NCBI GenBank assembly: GCA_038523925.1
Contig: JBCBIY010000001.1
Location: 434,001-498,000 of the forward strand
Reading direction: 5' to 3'
Source: JBCBWG01 sp038523925
Lineage (GTDB): Bacteria; Pseudomonadota; Alphaproteobacteria; Rhizobiales; Hyphomicrobiaceae
DNA: 64,000 nt
A program made the position numbers and the translations under genes. The notes beneath the pieces are model-generated. The model saw only the letters and a program-made list of their open reading frames with translations, made no database searches and was not told the origin of the DNA. Shown here one piece after another: positions 27,722 to 35,656 of this stretch (position 1 is its first letter; every line of letters starts with the position of its first letter).

Positions 27722-28995
27722 TTCTCAAGGGATCTCAGCGCTCGGGGGCTAAGCAGCTGTCGCAGCACCTGATGAATACGCGTGACAACGAGCATGTCGA
27801 GTTATTTGAGCTTCGTGGTTTCATCGCCGACGACCTGGAAGGGGCGTTGCAGGAAGCGCGCGCCATCAGTCGTGGTACGCGCTGCAAGCAGTTTATGTTC
27901 TCGCTCAGCCTTAACCCGCCACTCGAAGGTGACCTCGATGATCGAGGTTATCGGCAGGCTGTCGATCAAGCTGAGCAAGCGCTCGGATTGGACGGTCAAC
28001 CACGCGCGATTGTCTTTCATGAGAAAGACGGGCGGCGGCACGCACATGTCGTCTGGTCTCGGATTGATGCTGAGAAGATGACGGCGATCAATCTCCCACA
28101 CTTCAAAATGAAGCTGAAAACGCTCTCACGTGATCTGTTTTTGGAGCATGGTTGGCAGCTGCCAAAAGGTTTGCAGGACGGACGCCAGCGCGATCCGTTG
28201 AACTTCACGCTGGCAGAGTGGCAGCAAGCGCGGCGCGCCAAAATGGAGCCGAAGCTGCTGAAGGCGATGTTTGCGGATATGTGGTCTTCGACAACCGGTA
28301 TTGATGATCTACGCACGAAGCTTGCTGAACGGGGTTTCATGCTTGCCCGAGGCGATCGGCGGGGGCATGTAGCGATTGATTTCCGGGGGGAAGTCTATGC
28401 GCTTGGCCGTTGGATGCCCGCTAAAACCAAGGAAGTTGCTACCCGTCTTGGTGATCCGGCCAAGCTGCCAAGTGTTGACCGGGCCAAAGGCGTCATCGCT
28501 GATCGAATGACCAGTGCTTTGTCCGGCTTCGTGAAAGAGATCGAAGCTGACATTGAGAAGTCGCGCTCGGCGTTCGCACTGCGCAAAGATTGGATTGTGC
28601 AGAAGCATCGGTCTGAGCGTAAGGCTCTACGCGATAACCAGAAGTCGCGTTGGGAAAGAGAGAGCAGGGAACGGGCGTCGCGTTTGCCGCGCGGGCTCAA
28701 GGCTTTGTGGAGTTGGCTCAAGGGCGAGTACGCGCATCTCAAAATAGAGAACAAGCTTGAAGTTTCGCGCTCTGAAGAGCGCGACCTGAGTGAGCGCAAG
28801 GCGCTGTTTGCGCAACATAAAGCCGAATTCCGTGAGCTGCGCGCAGAGATTCAGAACGCACGCGAAGTGCAAACAGAGCGTCTTGTATCGCTCAACGCCG
28901 ATGTCGCGCGCTACATGCAGCTTGGTGGAGTGGACCGGTCTCAAGGTGTAGAACGCCCTAGGGCACGGGATCTTGGGCCATCTCTTGGTTTGTAA
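27718..28995 (+). CDS. Relaxase / mobilization nuclease
   Basis: The 425-residue protein has a relaxase domain over about residues 1-250. The motif FHEKDGRRHAHVVWSRID at about 100-117 supplies the metal-binding histidines. The N-terminal motif, MILKGSQRSGAKQLSQHL, contains no tyrosine; the first 90 residues have none, so the DNA nucleophile may instead be His17 or His26. The region after 250 is charged and coiled-coil-like. It would nick oriT, remain bound to the 5' end, and be passed to the coupling protein for transfer. It is co-translated with mobC. I recall similar N-termini in alphaproteobacterial mobilizable elements, but cannot assign a MOB class with confidence. Confidence 0.88.
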   Translation: MILKGSQRSGAKQLSQHLMNTRDNEHVELFELRGFIADDLEGALQEARAISRGTRCKQFMFSLSLNPPLEGDLDDRGYRQAVDQAEQALGLDGQPRAIVFHEKDGRRHAHVVWSRIDAEKMTAINLPHFKMKLKTLSRDLFLEHGWQLPKGLQDGRQRDPLNFTLAEWQQARRAKMEPKLLKAMFADMWSSTTGIDDLRTKLAERGFMLARGDRRGHVAIDFRGEVYALGRWMPAKTKEVATRLGDPAKLPSVDRAKGVIADRMTSALSGFVKEIEADIEKSRSAFALRKDWIVQKHRSERKALRDNQKSRWERESRERASRLPRGLKALWSWLKGEYAHLKIENKLEVSRSEERDLSERKALFAQHKAEFRELRAEIQNAREVQTERLVSLNADVARYMQLGGVDRSQGVERPRARDLGPSLGL

Positions 28996-29011
28996 CCAGA
29001 TGATGTCGCAT

Positions 29012-29108
29012 GTCGTGTATATACGACAAGATTCCTGTGTCGCATATTTCCAACTTTTTCTTGACGTCGCATATTTCCGACATTATACTAATCTTGTGAA
29101 TATGCGAC
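29012..29108 (+). promoter_or_regulatory. hipBA promoter with repeated operator half-sites
   Basis: A sigma-70 promoter is visible: TTGACG at 29061-29066, a 17-base spacer and TATACT at 29084-29089. Around it lie GTCGTGTATATACGAC (29012-29027, palindromic), GTCGCATATTTCC (29039-29051), GTCGCATATTTCCGAC (29066-29081) and the inverted GAATATGCGAC (29098-29108). These repeated GTCG-N-CGAC elements overlap the -35 box, the spacer and the start region, as expected for autorepression by the HipB antitoxin. Confidence 0.8.
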
Positions 29109-29128
29109 ATTTGAGACATCAAGATGCT

Positions 29129-29413
29129 ATGAGAATAAACAGACCAGCCGACTTAGCTGCGCTTGTGCGCGAGGCACGTCATAGGAAAGGCTGGACGCAG
29201 GTTAATCTGGCGACGCGTCTTGAAGTCAATCGGGACTGGGTGATCCGCCTGGAAAGCGGAGAGCCTGGCATGGCGATTGGGATCGTTCTGCGTGCCTTGC
29301 GTGAACTGGGCCTGGAACTTCAGGTGGTAAGCGCAGCGACAGAAGCACCTGCGCAGCCCTGCAAAAAGCCAGGCCGCCCTCAGATTAGCATCGACGAGGT
29401 TGCTGATGAGTGA
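29129..29413 (+). CDS. hipB: HipB-like antitoxin / transcriptional repressor
   Basis: The 94-residue protein is a helix-turn-helix (XRE/Cro) domain with RINRPADLAALVREARHRKGWTQ and LATRLEVNRDWVIRLESG, the usual HipB pattern. HipB binds HipA, blocks its kinase and represses the operon from inverted operators. An in-frame ATG at 29102 lies only about six bases after the predicted transcription start and inside an operator copy. I therefore prefer 29129, though no strong ribosome binding site is visible for either. It overlaps hipA by eight bases, so the antitoxin is translated first. Confidence 0.88.
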   Translation: MRINRPADLAALVREARHRKGWTQVNLATRLEVNRDWVIRLESGEPGMAIGIVLRALRELGLELQVVSAATEAPAQPCKKPGRPQISIDEVADE

Positions 29414-30698
29414 GCTGCGCGTCCTCATCGACGAGAACGAGGTTGGCACTATCTCTCAGGGGCAGTCGGGCCGCCTGAAGTTTGTATATGACGATGCGTG
29501 GCGCAATACGGTCGATGCTGTGCCGCTCTCATTGAGTATGCCGCTCGCACAGCGCACATATCCGCACAAGACGGTTTCTGCATATCTTTGGAACTTGTTA
29601 CCTGACCGTGAGGATACGCTACGCCAGATTGCAGCTGAGCACGGGGTATCTGCTCGCAATCCGTTCGCGCTTGCTGGTGCGCGTGGTGAAGACCTTCCGG
29701 GTGCTGTGCAGATTGTCCCGCCGGAGCGAATTCCAGACCTCAAGCGACGCGAAGGCGTCAACCGAATTAGCGAGGCTGACCTCGGTCGCCTTTTGCGCAA
29801 CCTACAGCGTGCCAGCGGCGTGACGCATATCGGCGAGGATAGTGGGTTTTTCAGTTTGGCCGGCGCGCAACCAAAGGTGGCCGCCTGTCTTGTGAATGAT
29901 CGCTGGTATGAGCAGCGAGGTCGGACACCTTCAACACATATCATCAAGCCTGCGATGCTCGACCTCGACGCGCAGGTTGAGAATGAACACTTTTGTTTGA
30001 GGTTGGCGAAAGCCGTCGGGCTCAATTCGGTGAAAAGTTCTGTGCGCTCAATCAATGATCTCCAGACTATCGTCGTCGAGCGTTATGACCGCGTGCGACT
30101 GAAGAACAATACGCGCTTACGTCTCGATCGTTCCGGTGGGCGCGTCTTTCGTTTCCATCAAGAGGATATGTGCTCCGCGCTCTCTGTTCTTCCAGAGAAC
30201 AAGTACCAGAGCCTCGGCGGACCAGGCATGAAGCCCGTAATGCAGCTGTTGGAGGGGTCCAGCAGCGCGGAAGTGGACCGGGAGCGCTTCATGCGTGCCT
30301 GCGCATTCAATTTTGTGATCGCCGGCACAGATGCGCACGGCAAAAACTATAGTGTTTTGATGGATGCCGGTGGTCGGTTTCGCTTGGCACCGCTCTACGA
30401 CATTATCAGCGCGCTGCCTTATGATCCGGAAACCTACAATTCCCTTGCGATGTCAGTCGGGGGGGAGCGGAAACTCCGCAAGATCACCCCGCGCCATTGG
30501 CAAAAAGCTGCCGCAGAATGTCGTTATGACCCACAAAAAGCTCTTGCGCATGTGCGAGACTACGCAGCACATGCGCCTGTCGCCGCTACGGAATTACTTG
30601 GCGCGTGCAACCAAGAGGGGCTGCGTGTTGCTGTGCTTAGGCGTCTCGTCGATAGCTTAAGCAAACGCAGCGAGAAGCTCCTAGCTGAGTTCCAATAG
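29406..30698 (+). CDS. hipA: HipA-type serine/threonine kinase toxin
   Basis: The 430-residue protein is a HipA toxin kinase. Counting from the ATG at 29406, Ser150 lies in FSLAGAQPK, Lys181 in HIIKP, Asp309 in GTDAHGKN and Asp332 in LYDI. These positions coincide with the phosphorylated serine, ATP-binding lysine, catalytic aspartate and metal-binding aspartate of E. coli HipA, which inactivates glutamyl-tRNA synthetase and induces dormancy. All key residues are present, so it should be active. The N-terminal subdomain (HipA_N) covers about 1-100. It is coupled to hipB by overlap. In this element the pair probably helps keep the element in the host. Confidence 0.95.
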   Translation: MSELRVLIDENEVGTISQGQSGRLKFVYDDAWRNTVDAVPLSLSMPLAQRTYPHKTVSAYLWNLLPDREDTLRQIAAEHGVSARNPFALAGARGEDLPGAVQIVPPERIPDLKRREGVNRISEADLGRLLRNLQRASGVTHIGEDSGFFSLAGAQPKVAACLVNDRWYEQRGRTPSTHIIKPAMLDLDAQVENEHFCLRLAKAVGLNSVKSSVRSINDLQTIVVERYDRVRLKNNTRLRLDRSGGRVFRFHQEDMCSALSVLPENKYQSLGGPGMKPVMQLLEGSSSAEVDRERFMRACAFNFVIAGTDAHGKNYSVLMDAGGRFRLAPLYDIISALPYDPETYNSLAMSVGGERKLRKITPRHWQKAAAECRYDPQKALAHVRDYAAHAPVAATELLGACNQEGLRVAVLRRLVDSLSKRSEKLLAEFQ

Positions 30699-30993
30699 GG
30701 CACAATCGATGCCCGGGATCGAAGCCGGATGGCGAAGACGCTCTTTCGAGCGGCTTTGTTTACGAGAGCCCAGAAGGCAGCCTGACCCATCAGTTTTTTT
30801 CGTCACGGAACCTTTTCTGGTTTTCGGAGCCAGCCCGTCGCGCACATCGGATGCCATAGGGGGCTGCGGTGTCATACCCCCAAGCGTTAGCGCTGCGGGG
30901 TTGACACAAGGAGCAGGACCATTTGGCACCGTGCGCATCTGAGAAGGGTTGAAACACCAGCGCTCTGGTTTTTGGTGAGGCTTCGAGCCACGG

Positions 30994-32028
30994 CTACTTT
31001 CCGTAGGGTTCACGGGTCGGGCGCCAACCACCGTCCGATTGTTTGGCTGGAATGAAGTACACAAACTCTTCCTCTATGCCGTTACAGGTTGATGCTAAGC
31101 CGCCAAATGCGACGCAGCTGAGCCATCCAGTAGCGCGACATTCATCAGATTGACACGACTTGACATCGACACCCACCGACAGTTGAGCAGTCCAGTTATT
31201 TGGATTGCCAAAAGGGTAATAGCGACATCGATCTGTTTCCCATCGCCACCAATTGAGATTCGTTCCCGAGACTATCGTTGCAGCGCCGCATCCAGCTTGA
31301 ACCTTTTTAAGGAGCCTCTTCCTTAGGTGCGCGTCTATTAGTCCAAACGTAGCTCTGTATTTCTGTTGTTGGGCGCTTCGCTCCAAATTTTTTAGGCATT
31401 CACGTTCGCCGAGAGTTTCAGATTCCCGATCCTTGTCATATAGCAATTCATTTTTTTCTGCAGGGTATATCCAGATTTGATCGGACCAGCAGCTCGCCTC
31501 TCCATTTAAGTAAACCAGACGGCGTTGCTTCGCAGAACCTATAATACCACTTCTAAGCAGCCAATAGAAGTGTAGCTCTGATGCATCCCAGTTAGAACCG
31601 GAACGAACCGCCTGACTTCTGGTGTCTGCAGAGGACCGCTTCACGGACTCATCGAACTTTCGTTCACCTACGTGATAATAGTGGGCGCCCAAAAGGCTTA
31701 AGCATTGATTGCCTTTAGAATTCGACTTGAGAAAGAAGTAGTAGTATCGACCGCTAGATTTTAGTCGAGCCTGAACAACAATAGGGCAGCGATGGGTCTT
31801 TATCGGAACAAATAGGATATGTGAAAATTTGGAAGATTCATAACCTGTTGCTCGCTTTTCTATAATTTCTTCCCTCTTGTACTGGCGGACCAGAAGGCGG
31901 TCAGATGGAAAAAGTCCGCTACTGACCTTAAAGAGCGCTTCGTCGCTTAAAAACGCATTCGCCTGAATATTTGCATGGTATGTGAATCCCATCAAAAAAA
32001 AAGCTAAAACAATAGTCAATATCCGCAT
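30994..32028 (-). CDS. Unknown secreted or membrane-anchored cysteine-containing protein
   Basis: The 344-residue product begins with a hydrophobic segment (residues 2-16) followed by ANIQANA, a likely signal peptide. The rest is rich in Tyr, Trp, Arg and Cys (about 11 cysteines), with SGRYYYFFLKSNSKGNQC and NWWRWETDRCRYYPFG as notable stretches, consistent with a disulfide-bonded exported protein. I recognise no domain. I start at MRILTIVL; 15 residues upstream are also open. The gene is clearly richer in A and T than its neighbours, and its strand differs, which suggests separate acquisition as cargo of the element. Confidence 0.65.
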   Translation of the reverse strand: MRILTIVLAFFLMGFTYHANIQANAFLSDEALFKVSSGLFPSDRLLVRQYKREEIIEKRATGYESSKFSHILFVPIKTHRCPIVVQARLKSSGRYYYFFLKSNSKGNQCLSLLGAHYYHVGERKFDESVKRSSADTRSQAVRSGSNWDASELHFYWLLRSGIIGSAKQRRLVYLNGEASCWSDQIWIYPAEKNELLYDKDRESETLGERECLKNLERSAQQQKYRATFGLIDAHLRKRLLKKVQAGCGAATIVSGTNLNWWRWETDRCRYYPFGNPNNWTAQLSVGVDVKSCQSDECRATGWLSCVAFGGLASTCNGIEEEFVYFIPAKQSDGGWRPTREPYGK

Positions 32029-32283
32029 TGGTTTGATGCTCCGCAGTGATGTAGTCGCTGATACGTGGGACAAATCGTAAGCCCGCTAGCGGCGCAGTGC
32101 AAGTGTGATGGGCGATCGTATGGCAGTTTCTGGTTGCGAGTTGTCGCACTGGCTAGCTTGTTGATTGAGCTTCCCAATCGGTTCCCAAATGCAGCTGCCG
32201 GATGCCCAAGGCTTGCCCTGAGGACGGAAACGAAACTCGTATGACACGGCCCTGAGTTTTAAACACTGACCAGGGACTGAGCC

Positions 32284-33564
32284 GTGGCTTTCGATCAGCA
32301 CATCCAAGCTTCGAAGAGCGAAACGGGAGAGACACGCGATCAAGCTCGCAAACGTCTCGCCGCTCAAAAAGAAGCAAAGGCCGCCCGCAAATTCATGGCG
32401 GAGCGGGAGTGGCACGTGACGGCCTGCAACATCCTGGTCATGGTTGGGCTTGTTGGAAGCGTGTTTGCCAACATGAACGTCATGACTCAGGGGCTGGCCG
32501 CTGAGATGGCGCGTGACAGTATCGATGTTGCGAGCGCGATGTGGCAAGCCACCGCTATTTGCGGAACAATCACGGTTTGCAACTTTATCAGTTGGCACGT
32601 TTTCTTCACGTTGGGTCCACGGATGCTGCGCAACTGGGCCGGCGTGCTTGGCTATCTTGCAATTGTTGCCTTCACCGGGATGACGGTGATCGTCTCTAGC
32701 GCCCTGAACTATCAGGGGCTCGTCTACCTCAACACACTGCCGCGCTACCTGTTGGCTGAGACCAACAAAATGGCGACCGTCGTCGACGAGCTGACGATTG
32801 TCAGCCGTGAGGCGAAGGGCCTGGTTCCTGCGCTTTCTTCACTCGAAACTGATGCGTGCACGATCGCTGAGCGTGAAGCTACGACTGGCTTCGCGAGCGG
32901 CACTGGGGGCGGGTTCGGTCCGGCGGCAGCCGCATTCACCTCAGCCTGCGCTGGGTCCCGTGGCCTACGCGATGCGATTGAGGCGAGCATTGCTGGGGCC
33001 GACCAGAAAGCGGCTGCGCTTTCGGCGAAGATCGAGTCGCTGCTCTTGTCTGTTGAAGACCGGCTCATCCCGATCCAAGAGCGTGAAGATGCGTTTCGCC
33101 GGACAGTTGCTGAACTCGACACGCTTATGCGGTCATACCGCAATGGTGGGCTAGGATTCACTGTCAAAGCTGGGATTGGCACGCTTCGCAATCTGGTGGC
33201 TGGCGTCGATGAGACTTCGGGGCTTAAGGGAAGTGCGCGGGCTGCAATCAATGGCCTGCGTGACAAGCTGCAAGCGGTGGCAACCAGCCTGGAGCAAGTC
33301 CTGGCTTCTGACACCCAAGCCGCAAGCTACAAGCGGCCAGAACGTCCGTCGCTCGGCTCAATCGCCCGTCAGTATGTCTCGACCTATCCGAGCCATGTTG
33401 CGATCGCGGTATTCCTCGATGTGTGGCCGCTGTTCATCTACAGCTTCCTGCTGCTCGTCGGCGTTGGCACCTATAAGCCAGGCAAGCGCAATGCGCTTGA
33501 GGACCACGATCTCGCGCAGAGTGCCTCAACCCAAGAAAATTCAAAAGACGGGGAGGGCGCGTGA
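32284..33564 (+). CDS. Unknown multi-helix membrane protein
   Basis: The 426-residue protein starts with GTG. A charged, coiled N-terminus (residues 1-42) is followed by three or four hydrophobic helices: about 44-64 (CNILVMVGLVGSVFANMNV), 85-110, and 115-140. Then comes a long soluble region to about 370 with helical heptads, and a final helix at about 375-400 (VAIAVFLDVWPLFIYSFLLL). No domain is recognised. It overlaps the next gene by one codon, so both are produced together. The topology, with a large loop between terminal membrane helices, suggests a scaffold or transfer-related membrane protein, but that is a guess. Confidence 0.7.
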   Translation: MAFDQHIQASKSETGETRDQARKRLAAQKEAKAARKFMAEREWHVTACNILVMVGLVGSVFANMNVMTQGLAAEMARDSIDVASAMWQATAICGTITVCNFISWHVFFTLGPRMLRNWAGVLGYLAIVAFTGMTVIVSSALNYQGLVYLNTLPRYLLAETNKMATVVDELTIVSREAKGLVPALSSLETDACTIAEREATTGFASGTGGGFGPAAAAFTSACAGSRGLRDAIEASIAGADQKAAALSAKIESLLLSVEDRLIPIQEREDAFRRTVAELDTLMRSYRNGGLGFTVKAGIGTLRNLVAGVDETSGLKGSARAAINGLRDKLQAVATSLEQVLASDTQAASYKRPERPSLGSIARQYVSTYPSHVAIAVFLDVWPLFIYSFLLLVGVGTYKPGKRNALEDHDLAQSASTQENSKDGEGA

Positions 33565-34421
33565 TGCCTTGGATTGATCCCGACCTCCACGGATATGGCT
33601 TTCGCGTTGCGTGCCCCTGGTGCTGGCTGCGTGAGATCCTGCGCTGCTTCACGGTCACAGCGCAGTTCCTACAGCGCAACATCGTGCGATTATTCACGGT
33701 GAGGAGCGAGGCAAAGCCCGCTCAGCGCGCTGACGCGTCGCCGCGTGCCACCGCCAGCCCACCAACAAATTCAACACCAGGATGCCGGAGATACCCGATG
33801 ATCTCGCTTGGAATAGGTTTTGAGAGGGCAATCCGCTTGATCGGCTTCAGCGTGCTTCTCGCCTTCGTGACAATGTTCGCTGCACTGTTTGCCGGGATGG
33901 CGGGCTATTCGGTCCTGACCAGCATCGTTCCGCCCAAAGCACCGGTTTGGAAAGAGATGCGTTGCGCGCTGGGCCTGCCGGTCCAAGGTGATCAGTCGTG
34001 CTGGCAAAAACGCATGTCACGGCTGGAAGCTGAAAAAGCCAAAGAGCTGGCTGCGCTCAGCGCGAAGAACAACGAGCTGGACCGGCTACGGTCCGAAGCC
34101 AGCCAAAAGCTCAAGACGATCGGAACGCTCGAAGCGCGCTTCGATGAGGTCAATCTGTTTAAGCAAAAGCGGGCGGGCAATGTCGTTGTGACCACGGGCG
34201 TAAAATATCGAGGTCTGACCTCAGGCCCCAAATGGGTTGAAGCTTGGTGCTATACGGAAGTGACGGACGGCGACCTGTCTCTCAAGATCGCGCTGGGCAA
34301 GGCAGCACCCGAGACGGGAATACGGCCGCACAAGCTGAGCGCAACGGAGCGGCGTAAGCTGGGTGGCAGCGATCCCGCAACCTTAACCCAGAACTGCCAA
34401 TGGCCGCTCAAAACCGGATAG
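33564..34421 (+). CDS. Unknown membrane-anchored coiled-coil protein
   Basis: The 285-residue product has an N-terminal part of about 80 residues of uncertain reality. It then has a membrane helix (FSVLLAFVTMFAALFAGMAGY), a coiled coil (RMSRLEAEKAKELAALSAKNNELDRL region) and a small C-terminal domain. If translation begins at the internal ATG at 33798, a 207-residue single-pass protein results. The first ATG lies inside the stop of the preceding gene and has GGGAGGG upstream, favouring coupling. Function unknown. The C-terminal domain with two cysteines would lie outside the cytoplasm if the helix is an N-in anchor. Confidence 0.6.
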   Translation: MPWIDPDLHGYGFRVACPWCWLREILRCFTVTAQFLQRNIVRLFTVRSEAKPAQRADASPRATASPPTNSTPGCRRYPMISLGIGFERAIRLIGFSVLLAFVTMFAALFAGMAGYSVLTSIVPPKAPVWKEMRCALGLPVQGDQSCWQKRMSRLEAEKAKELAALSAKNNELDRLRSEASQKLKTIGTLEARFDEVNLFKQKRAGNVVVTTGVKYRGLTSGPKWVEAWCYTEVTDGDLSLKIALGKAAPETGIRPHKLSATERRKLGGSDPATLTQNCQWPLKTG

Positions 34422-34484
34422 CTCGTGAGCTTCGCTCAAACGCAAGGCCTTCGCAGTCAGCACAGCTGGCGGCGTTCTTGTTTT

Positions 34485-34512
34485 GGCAATCGTGCGAAGG
34501 CAATCGTGCGAA
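34485..34512. repeat. Two tandem 14-bp repeats
   Basis: GGCAATCGTGCGAA occurs twice in a row, followed by GGCA of a third copy, in the gap between two element genes. It may be a recent duplication; no regulatory role is evident. Confidence 0.6.
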
Positions 34513-34683
34513 GGCAAACGGGCGGAAGAGTGCGGGTTTCACGACCAAGTCGATCAGATCTCATCTCCAAATTTTTTGATCAGGGTCCACCAACGCCAGG
34601 AACCTCCAGCCGCGAGTGTGGGTGGGACAGGACACGAGGCTCCTGTGGTTGGGGCCCTCACCGATCAAAAAGGAGAAAAGACC

Positions 34684-34860
34684 ATGATCATCATTACCCG
34701 TGAAAAAGCCCGCACTTGCACCGACGCTGAATTGCGCTCGGCGCTTGCCAAACTGTACAACGCGCTGGCCAGCCGCACGCTGACCAGCGAAGCAAAGCGC
34801 AAGGCGCAAGCCTCGATTGAGCAGATCCGCTCTGAACTGAACCATCGCGGCCCGCGATGA
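34684..34860 (+). CDS. Small helical protein, unknown
   Basis: The 58-residue product is preceded by a strong ribosome binding site, AAAGGAGAA, four bases from the ATG, which argues that it is real. It starts MIIITREKARTCTDAELR and continues as two amphipathic helices with a Ser-Glu-Ala-Lys-rich turn. A longer open frame upstream lacks coding character. Such small two-helix proteins with this N-terminus occur in alphaproteobacterial elements, but I know no function. Confidence 0.65.
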   Translation: MIIITREKARTCTDAELRSALAKLYNALASRTLTSEAKRKAQASIEQIRSELNHRGPR

Positions 34861-35656
34861 TTCGGCAGGTCACCAAGTGCTGCAGGCCGATGGCGTCTGT
34901 GGAAAACGCGTGTCCTTGGTGGCGCGCACCTTCCTGCGGCAGTCTTAAGGCGCTAGGTGCCAGGCATGTCTGTACGATCGTTGAAGCTTCGGCTTACCAA
35001 ATACAAGCGGTTCGAAGATCTGACGATCGCCAAACTCTCGGCTAGCGCGCGGCTAGTCTTCACTATTTGATGGCTTGCTGAATTGGCGACGGGATAACGG
35101 GAACAAGGGGCGAGAGTGGGGTTCCGAATAGCACGCACGCACGCGATCGAACGGCGCAATCGTGCCGATGCAGTTGCAGTTGAGTTTCACGCACCTGCGC
35201 TTGCGGCCCCTGAGGTTGGTTATAGTTGATCGACGGAGAGATCAGCGGCACATCACCTACTGGTTCGTCCTCAAACGCTGACCGGTGCTCATTGATGAAA
35301 ACCGTCATGGCTTTGCTTGGTGGTCGCACCCTGCCTCCACAAAATATGCTGAGGTCTTGCGCAGGATGTTTTTAGCTTGGCTCCGTCTTAGGGTTGTCAG
35401 ATGATGCGCGAGGGATCGTAGCTGGACGCCCGGGACAGCTTGTCGACTCGGTGTATGAACGACGGGCACGCTAGGATCCGCAATTGTCCAGACCAATTAG
35501 GTGCGCCATGCACGCCTTGTCGGGAGCACTTCAAGCGCGAGATGGCTTTGCGACCACCCAGTGTTAGTGGCCAGCTCCACTGTCGCCTGCAACCGGCTTG
35601 CCTCAGCGCACCATTCGGCGATAGTCGAAGGCATGAGCCCATAATCCGAGAACGTC
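34861..35656. other. Non-coding gap with transposase relic
   Basis: Nearly 800 bases lack an intact gene. The part at 35219-35394 is a decayed IS3-family transposase, listed separately, and weaker traces of it may run down to about 35060. The rest shows no recognisable element. The promoter of the restriction-modification gene must lie in the last stretch before 35657, where I see no clear consensus. Confidence 0.5.
35219..35394 (-). pseudogene. IS3-family transposase remnant (orfA end, orfB start)
   Basis: Two out-of-frame pieces on the minus strand match IS3-type transposases. The orfA tail, LRRSQAKNILRKTSAYF followed soon by a stop at 35305, resembles the usual LRRANEILRKASAYFAQAE end. 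The orfB start, MTVFINEHRSAFEDEPV at about 35308 downward, resembles MIAFIDEHRDxxGVEPIC. Their order and slight overlap reproduce the orfA/orfB junction of IS3 elements. The DDE catalytic part is missing and no terminal inverted repeats are visible, so this is a dead fragment. It shows that the element once received an insertion in this gap. Confidence 0.7.

Noticed and set aside
30681..31064. Minus-strand 127-residue frame after hipA
   Set aside because: Overlaps the ends of hipA and the unknown exported protein; composition is random-like and no start signal is visible.
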